Source: Treponema sp. (GTDB lineage: Bacteria > Spirochaetota > Spirochaetia > Treponematales > Breznakiellaceae). From it: DNA of 10,513 nt. The DNA is taken from NCBI GenBank assembly GCA_020216655.1, contig JAIWNU010000170.1, positions 1 to 10,513 on the forward strand, read 5' to 3'. Below are positions 6,572 through 10,513 of the stretch, piece by piece. A program made the translations under genes and the position numbers. The notes under the pieces are model-generated. The model searched no databases, was not told the DNA's origin, and worked only from the letters and a program-made list of their open reading frames with translations. The stretch's first letter is position 1. Each line of letters begins with the position of its first letter.

Positions 6572-8616
6572 TGAAAAAACCTGTGGCACTTTCAATTATC
6601 CTTCTTGGTTTTGCAGCGCTTTCTGTACTGTTTAGCCAGGATGCAAATACCGGTTTTGACCGCAATGCCCTCATGGCTCGGGACGAATTTCGCCGGGGAA
6701 TCCTGGCTTACAACCGCTATGGTTTTAATGAAGCCCTTTTATCCTTTGAAAAAGCCCTTTCCTATAAGCCGGCGGAGCCGCTTATTCTGGAATGGCTCGG
6801 ACGGGCCTATTACCGTTCTGGCTTAGAAGAAACAGCCCTCCGGCAATGGCAGGAAGCATTGCGGCTTTATCCCGCTGGATCTAAACAGTCTCTGCTCCTT
6901 ACCAGTTATCTTGAAACCATACGAAACCGGCGGGCCCTTTTTTTTATGTCCGAAGACCAGATCCGTTTTGTGGAGTCAGGCCGCTACCCGGCCAAACAGG
7001 GCGGGATGTTCCTCTACCGGCAGCCTTCGGCAGTACTGCCCCTGCCGGATGGATCTGTATGGGTCGTTGCCTATGGATCTAACGAAATCCTTCGGATTGA
7101 TGTAAATGGGGTCATTAAACAGCGGGTACGGGGTCCTTTGAATGGTTTTGACCGTCCCTATGACATTGCCCGATCTTCCGACGGTCGCCTCTTTGTGTCT
7201 GAATACCGGGGGGGCCGAATAAGTGTCCTTGATAGTCAGGGAAACTGGAAAGCCTATGTGGGTACCAAGGGCCGCGGCCCTGGCCAGTTTATCGGCCCCC
7301 AAAATATCTGCATCGACGGTGAAGATTACCTGTATGTGGTCGACTTTGGCACCCAGCGGATTTCCAAGTTTACCCCCGATGGTACCTACCTCTTTTCCTT
7401 CGGTGCTAAAGGCGGGGATTTTCCCGGTTTCCGTGCACCTACGGGAATTGCCGCCATAGAAGACCAGGTTTTTGTAGCCGATCAGGCAGACAGGACCATT
7501 TACCGTTTTGATAAAAGCGGTAACTATCTCGGTCCGGCTATTCAGGATGGCCTTACTGTGCCCGAGGCCCTTCGCCCTACCCGGGAGGGAAAGCTGATTG
7601 TGGCTGATGGCACCAAAATACTCCTTGCTTCTCCCGATACGGGTTTTGTACAGCCCCTGGCATCTCTCGGCAATGCGGGAGGGCGAGTTCTCGGAGCAGA
7701 CTTTGACCAGAACGGTTCCCTCTTAGCAGCCAATTTCCAAGCCGAAGAAGTTACGGTCCTGAATAGAACAGAGGATATGGCGTCGGGGCTTTTCGTTCAG
7801 ATAGAGCGGGTTATAGCAGACAAATTTCCCCTGGTAACCATAGATGTACAAGTTCAGGATCGGCACCGCAGGCCCATCGTGGGCCTCGATGCCCGCAATT
7901 TCCTCATCACCGAGGGGGGAAAACCTGTTTTGGAACAGAGCTTTACCGGTGCGGCATACCTATCCAACACCGCGGCTATCTCCCTCGTATTGGAACGTTC
8001 TCCCAATACGACCCCGCTCCAGACCGAACTGCAAACCGCCGTTAAAGATTCTGTCGCCGCTGCGGACCGCCTTGTTTCCCTTGTATCTGCGGGTGAAATA
8101 CCTGTGAAAGAACGAATTGATTCAGCGGCAGCGCTCCAGCAGTCAGCCAAAGGGAGCGCCGTAGCCTATAGTCCCCGCTGGCGCTTTGATCTAGCCCTGC
8201 GCCTTGCGGCGACGGATCTGCTCCCGGTAGAAAAAAAGCGGGCCCTAGTGTTTGTTGGTTCCGGCAGACTGGGGCAAAAAGCCTTTGATACCTATGGATT
8301 ATCCGAGCTCGCATCTTATATGGCTAATAACGGTATTGCTTTTTATACGGTTATAGTCGGCAACGGGGTGGCGGACAAGGAACTGCAGTACCTATGTGAC
8401 CAGACCGGCGGCCAGGTGCTCAGGCTCTATCAGAATCAGGGCATTGGTCCAGCCCTGAGACAAATTCGGCAAAATCCCGCTGGTTCTTACACGCTGCAGT
8501 ACCGTTCTCAGCTTCCTACCGATTTTGGCAGGGCCTTCCTTCCGGTAGAAGCAGAAGTATACCTTTTAGAACGGTCTGGAAGGGATGCTTTGGGATATTT
8601 TGCCCCCCTCCAGTAA
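6571..8616 (+). CDS. Exported protein with TPR, NHL beta-propeller and vWA-like domains
   Basis: I recognise the domains but not a named family. Residues 1-22 look like a signal peptide (MKK, a hydrophobic core, then LFSQ) with no lipobox Cys, so the mature protein should be periplasmic or surface-exposed. Residues about 33-110 hold two or three TPR units. Residues about 140-400 hold NHL-type propeller blades; repeated hallmarks include DRPYDIARSSDGRLFVSEY, PQNICIDGEDYLYVVDFG and PTGIAA..FVADQADRTIYRFD. Residues about 420-660 resemble a vWA-related domain, with RALVFVGSG at 557-565, NNGIAFYTVIVG at 586-597 and TGGQVLRL at 612-619. The metal-site motif DxSxS is replaced by ERSPN (475-479), so metal binding is doubtful. 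The ATG overlaps the upstream TPR gene stop. The architecture suggests a scaffold or ligand-binding role in the envelope; this is inference. Confidence 0.8.
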   Translation: MKKPVALSIILLGFAALSVLFSQDANTGFDRNALMARDEFRRGILAYNRYGFNEALLSFEKALSYKPAEPLILEWLGRAYYRSGLEETALRQWQEALRLYPAGSKQSLLLTSYLETIRNRRALFFMSEDQIRFVESGRYPAKQGGMFLYRQPSAVLPLPDGSVWVVAYGSNEILRIDVNGVIKQRVRGPLNGFDRPYDIARSSDGRLFVSEYRGGRISVLDSQGNWKAYVGTKGRGPGQFIGPQNICIDGEDYLYVVDFGTQRISKFTPDGTYLFSFGAKGGDFPGFRAPTGIAAIEDQVFVADQADRTIYRFDKSGNYLGPAIQDGLTVPEALRPTREGKLIVADGTKILLASPDTGFVQPLASLGNAGGRVLGADFDQNGSLLAANFQAEEVTVLNRTEDMASGLFVQIERVIADKFPLVTIDVQVQDRHRRPIVGLDARNFLITEGGKPVLEQSFTGAAYLSNTAAISLVLERSPNTTPLQTELQTAVKDSVAAADRLVSLVSAGEIPVKERIDSAAALQQSAKGSAVAYSPRWRFDLALRLAATDLLPVEKKRALVFVGSGRLGQKAFDTYGLSELASYMANNGIAFYTVIVGNGVADKELQYLCDQTGGQVLRLYQNQGIGPALRQIRQNPAGSYTLQYRSQLPTDFGRAFLPVEAEVYLLERSGRDALGYFAPLQ

Positions 8617-8641
8617 CATGAGCCATTATGGCACTTTCTAC

Positions 8642-8670
8642 TTGACGATATATAATAAAATTCATATATT
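8642..8670 (+). promoter_or_regulatory. Promoter of the thioredoxin gene
   Basis: TTGACG at 8642-8647 and TATATT at 8665-8670 are separated by exactly 17 bases, close to the housekeeping sigma consensus. Transcription would start near 8677, leaving a leader of about 24 bases. Thioredoxin can therefore be expressed independently of the upstream three-gene unit. The whole 84-bp gap between the two genes holds this promoter and the ribosome binding site. Confidence 0.75.
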
Positions 8671-8688
8671 AAAAGTATAACAACTTTT

Positions 8689-8695
8689 AAGGAGA
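8689..8695 (+). promoter_or_regulatory. Strong ribosome binding site of the thioredoxin gene
   Basis: AAGGAGA lies five bases before ATG 8701, a near-consensus Shine-Dalgarno that fixes the start. Confidence 0.8.
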
Positions 8696-8700
8696 CACCA

Positions 8701-9066
8701 ATGTCCGAAAAAATAAATACCGCCCAGTTTAAGGAAAAGGTATTCAATTACGAAACTAACACCGAATGGAATTACTCAGGCGATCTTCCCGCCATTGTCG
8801 ATTTTTATGCCGATTGGTGCGGCCCCTGCAAAATGGTGAGCCCCGTGCTTGACCAGCTTTCCAAAGAGTACGAGGGTAAGCTCCATGTTTACAAGGTCAA
8901 CACCGACGAAGAACAGGAACTGGCCGCCGTATTTGGAATTCAGAGCATTCCCACTATTCTTTTTATACCGAAAGAAGGCCAGCCCCAGGCTGCCATGGGC
9001 GCCCTGCCCAAAGCAGCTCTGGAAAAGGCTATCAATGACGTGTTAGGCGTTAAAAAGACCGCATAA
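8701..9066 (+). CDS. trxA: Thioredoxin
   Basis: Thioredoxin reduces disulfides in cytoplasmic proteins using electrons from thioredoxin reductase. The 121-residue protein has the canonical WCGPC active site at 39-43, the buried Asp34 in IVDFYADWC, and the cis-proline Pro84 in SIPT. There is no signal peptide. The N-terminus is about eight residues longer than E. coli TrxA and carries an EWNYSGDLPA stretch. This reminds me of thioredoxins in Bacteroidetes and spirochaetes, which is a recollection and not a search. It has its own promoter and a strong ribosome binding site, which fits a highly expressed housekeeping gene. It converges on thiI with only 13 bases between the two stop codons. Confidence 0.95.
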   Translation: MSEKINTAQFKEKVFNYETNTEWNYSGDLPAIVDFYADWCGPCKMVSPVLDQLSKEYEGKLHVYKVNTDEEQELAAVFGIQSIPTILFIPKEGQPQAAMGALPKAALEKAINDVLGVKKTA

Positions 9067-9079
9067 TAGGTTTTTCATA

Positions 9080-10249
9080 TTAGGATTCGTCGGCGCTGCA
9101 TTTTTCTAATATTTCATTATGCAGCGCTTCCTGCAATAATTCTTCCAATTCGAGCTGAGCATACCATTTCCGGGCTTCCTGCAAGTTGCCATGAAGGATC
9201 GGGTGGGCGGGGCTAAACAGCACGCAGCAATCTTCGTAGGGCAAAATAGAAGTTTCGTAGGTGCCAATTTCCCGGGCAAGCCTGATGGTTTCTTCCTTAT
9301 CGGTCCCAATGAGGGGCCGCAGAACGGGGAGTCCCGCGGTGCTTTCGGTGCACTGGATGTTTTCTACCGTTTGGCTAGCCACTTGGCTTAAACTTTCACC
9401 GGTAATGAGACAGTGAATTTTGTTTCTTCTCGCCAGGCGCCCAGAGGCGTCCATCATGGCCATACGGAGCAGTACCGTAGACCACTGGTCAGGGGCCCGT
9501 TCTTTAATGCGCACCTGAATTTTCGTAAAAGGAATGGTGTGGAGCCGGATGGGGAGGGCATAGCGGCTCAGGATGCTGGCCAGATGGTGTACCTTTTTCT
9601 GGGCCTCTTCGGATGTGTAAGGGTAGGCATGGAAATAAATTGCCTCAAGCCGCATGCCCCGATTTGCCATTAAGTAGCCCGCCACCGGCGAATCAATGCC
9701 GCCAGAAAGCAGGAGGAGCCCCCTGCCGGCGCTCCCGACGGGTAAGCCCCGCCGGCCCCGGTGCGAATAGCCATACACATAGGCCCGTTCGCGAATTTCC
9801 ACCGAAATCACCTGATCCGGCTGCTGTACATCAACCTGGAGCTCCGGAACAGCCTCGCACACCCCGTCTCCTGCGGCTCGCATGATGCCGTAGGAATCCA
9901 GCGGAAAGCTCTTGTCGGCCCGGCGGGCTTCTATTTTAAAGGTCTTTGCCCCTGAGCGGACTAATTCCTGGGCTTCGGCAATACAGGCCGCAATGACCGA
10001 TTCGGGTGTTTTATCGCAGATCCGGGCCTTGGCCCAGCCTGCAATGCCAATGAGCCGGTCCAGCACCGATTCTACCTGAGCTTCTTTTGCTTCTTCGCAG
10101 TGTACAAAAAAGCGGCCCTGGGTACAGTTGATGACCGCCTGGGTGCCCTTGAGCATGGTGACCAAATTACGTTTCAGTATTTGCTCAAATTCGATTCGGT
10201 TTCCGCCCTTCAGGGTCAATTCTCCCAATTTTAACAGATAGGTTGTCAT
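9080..10249 (-). CDS. thiI: tRNA 4-thiouridine synthetase ThiI
   Basis: ThiI uses ATP to activate uridine 8 of tRNA and inserts sulfur passed from a cysteine desulfurase; in many bacteria it also serves thiamine thiazole synthesis. The 389-residue protein has an N-terminal ferredoxin-like and THUMP region (to about residue 165). A PP-loop ATPase domain follows, with SGGIDS at 182-187, and the conserved Cys pair lies in YEDCC at 338-342. It ends without the C-terminal rhodanese domain of E. coli ThiI, so it belongs to the shorter form found in many Gram-positive bacteria. The start at ATG 10249 is supported by AAGGAA six bases upstream. Extending to 10339 would run into the desulfurase gene in another frame. 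The ATG overlaps the desulfurase stop (ATGA), so the pair is likely coupled. Confidence 0.95.
   Translation of the reverse strand: MTTYLLKLGELTLKGGNRIEFEQILKRNLVTMLKGTQAVINCTQGRFFVHCEEAKEAQVESVLDRLIGIAGWAKARICDKTPESVIAACIAEAQELVRSGAKTFKIEARRADKSFPLDSYGIMRAAGDGVCEAVPELQVDVQQPDQVISVEIRERAYVYGYSHRGRRGLPVGSAGRGLLLLSGGIDSPVAGYLMANRGMRLEAIYFHAYPYTSEEAQKKVHHLASILSRYALPIRLHTIPFTKIQVRIKERAPDQWSTVLLRMAMMDASGRLARRNKIHCLITGESLSQVASQTVENIQCTESTAGLPVLRPLIGTDKEETIRLAREIGTYETSILPYEDCCVLFSPAHPILHGNLQEARKWYAQLELEELLQEALHNEILEKCSADES
9093..9127. repeat. 9-bp perfect inverted repeat at the 3' end of thiI
   Basis: GCGCTGCAT (9093-9101) and ATGCAGCGC (9119-9127) can form a nine-pair stem with a 17-base AT-rich loop inside the last codons of thiI. 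No T-run follows the stem on either strand, so it is not a standard intrinsic terminator. It lies where the converging thioredoxin and thiI transcripts meet and may slow or process either of them; that is inference. Confidence 0.5.
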
Positions 10250-10513
10250 AATGTGTTCCTTATTGTTCGAAGAGCTCCAAGCAGGACCTCGATATCCTCC
10301 TCTGTGGTATTCCATCCTTGGGAAAAGCGGACGCTGCAAAAGGCCGTATCCGCATCAATTCCCATGGCCTTGAGGACCGGCCGCTCTTGTTTTGCCGAAG
10401 AACAGGCCGAACCGGTAGAGATAGCAATTCCAGCATCATCAAGGGAGCGGACCAGCACTTCGCCGGGAATACCGGGAAAGGCAGCCTGGAGGATATAGGG
10501 GGAAAACCGCTCA
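10246..10513 (-). CDS. Cysteine desulfurase, NifS/IscS family (C-terminal part)
   Basis: Cysteine desulfurases are PLP enzymes that take sulfur from cysteine as a persulfide and pass it on. The last 88 codons lie in the window and the gene continues past the right edge. The C-terminal domain shows RFSPYILQAAFPG, then GEVLVRSLDDAGIAISTGSACSS. The active-site Cys is in the SACSS loop typical of class I (IscS/NifS) enzymes. A C-terminal RFS..WNTTEEDIEVLL segment also fits the family. The PLP lysine lies outside the window. The TGA stop overlaps the thiI start by four bases (ATGA), which suggests this enzyme is the dedicated sulfur donor to ThiI, as in NifZ-ThiI pairs of Bacillus. Whether it also serves Fe-S assembly cannot be told. 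Confidence 0.92.
   Translation of the reverse strand, partial: ERFSPYILQAAFPGIPGEVLVRSLDDAGIAISTGSACSSAKQERPVLKAMGIDADTAFCSVRFSQGWNTTEEDIEVLLGALRTIRNTL
10256..10261 (-). promoter_or_regulatory. Ribosome binding site deciding the thiI start
   Basis: AAGGAA on the minus strand lies six bases before ATG 10249, inside the desulfurase 3' end. It supports the short thiI start. Confidence 0.7.

Noticed and set aside
8622..8632. Palindrome GCCATTATGGC after the exported-protein gene, considered as a terminator
   Set aside because: The stem is only about four pairs with a three-base loop and no T-run follows.
1..10513. Mobile elements, CRISPR arrays, tRNA or rRNA genes, defence genes
   Set aside because: No transposase, integrase, direct-repeat array, cloverleaf or defence-type protein was seen; all long frames are explained by chromosomal genes.

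Overview
The window looks like bacterial chromosome with tightly packed genes of roughly balanced base composition. The best guess is a spirochaete, probably treponeme-like. This rests on the gene mix and on the protein style: a Lnt with broad membrane regions, a thioredoxin with an N-terminal extension, and an exported TPR/NHL protein. No rRNA or phylogenetic marker is present, so the taxon is inference. I see no mobile element, CRISPR array, tRNA or rRNA.

Left part (1-2918). A short + strand reading frame enters from the left edge and ends convergently, overlapping the end of a minus-strand biotin operon. That operon reads birA-like regulator, bioY, bioM-type ATPase, bioN-type transmembrane protein. 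All its junctions overlap, and it encodes one complete dedicated ECF biotin importer. A perfect 10-bp inverted repeat with GTTAAC cores (2871-2903) covers the birA start codon and is a strong candidate operator for the encoded regulator. The BirA-like protein keeps its N-terminal helix-turn-helix, but its ligase signature motifs are altered and the usual C-terminal domain is absent. It may therefore be mainly a biotin sensor and repressor.

Middle (2918-8616). lnt (apolipoprotein N-acyltransferase) lies on the minus strand just upstream of birA. A 114-bp divergent spacer separates it from a + strand three-gene unit: a divergent galactokinase-family GHMP kinase, a cytoplasmic TPR protein, and a large exported TPR / NHL-propeller / vWA-like protein. 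The junctions are 3 bp apart and a TGATG overlap, so the three are probably co-expressed. Their joint function is unknown.

Right part (8617-10513). A thioredoxin gene has its own clear promoter and ribosome binding site. Facing it on the minus strand are thiI (tRNA 4-thiouridine synthesis) and the C-terminus of a NifS/IscS-type cysteine desulfurase, which share an ATGA stop/start overlap. The desulfurase is the natural sulfur donor for ThiI.

The parts most worth a second look are the BirA-like protein with its operator, the kinase with altered substrate and phosphate loops, and the three-gene kinase/TPR/propeller unit.
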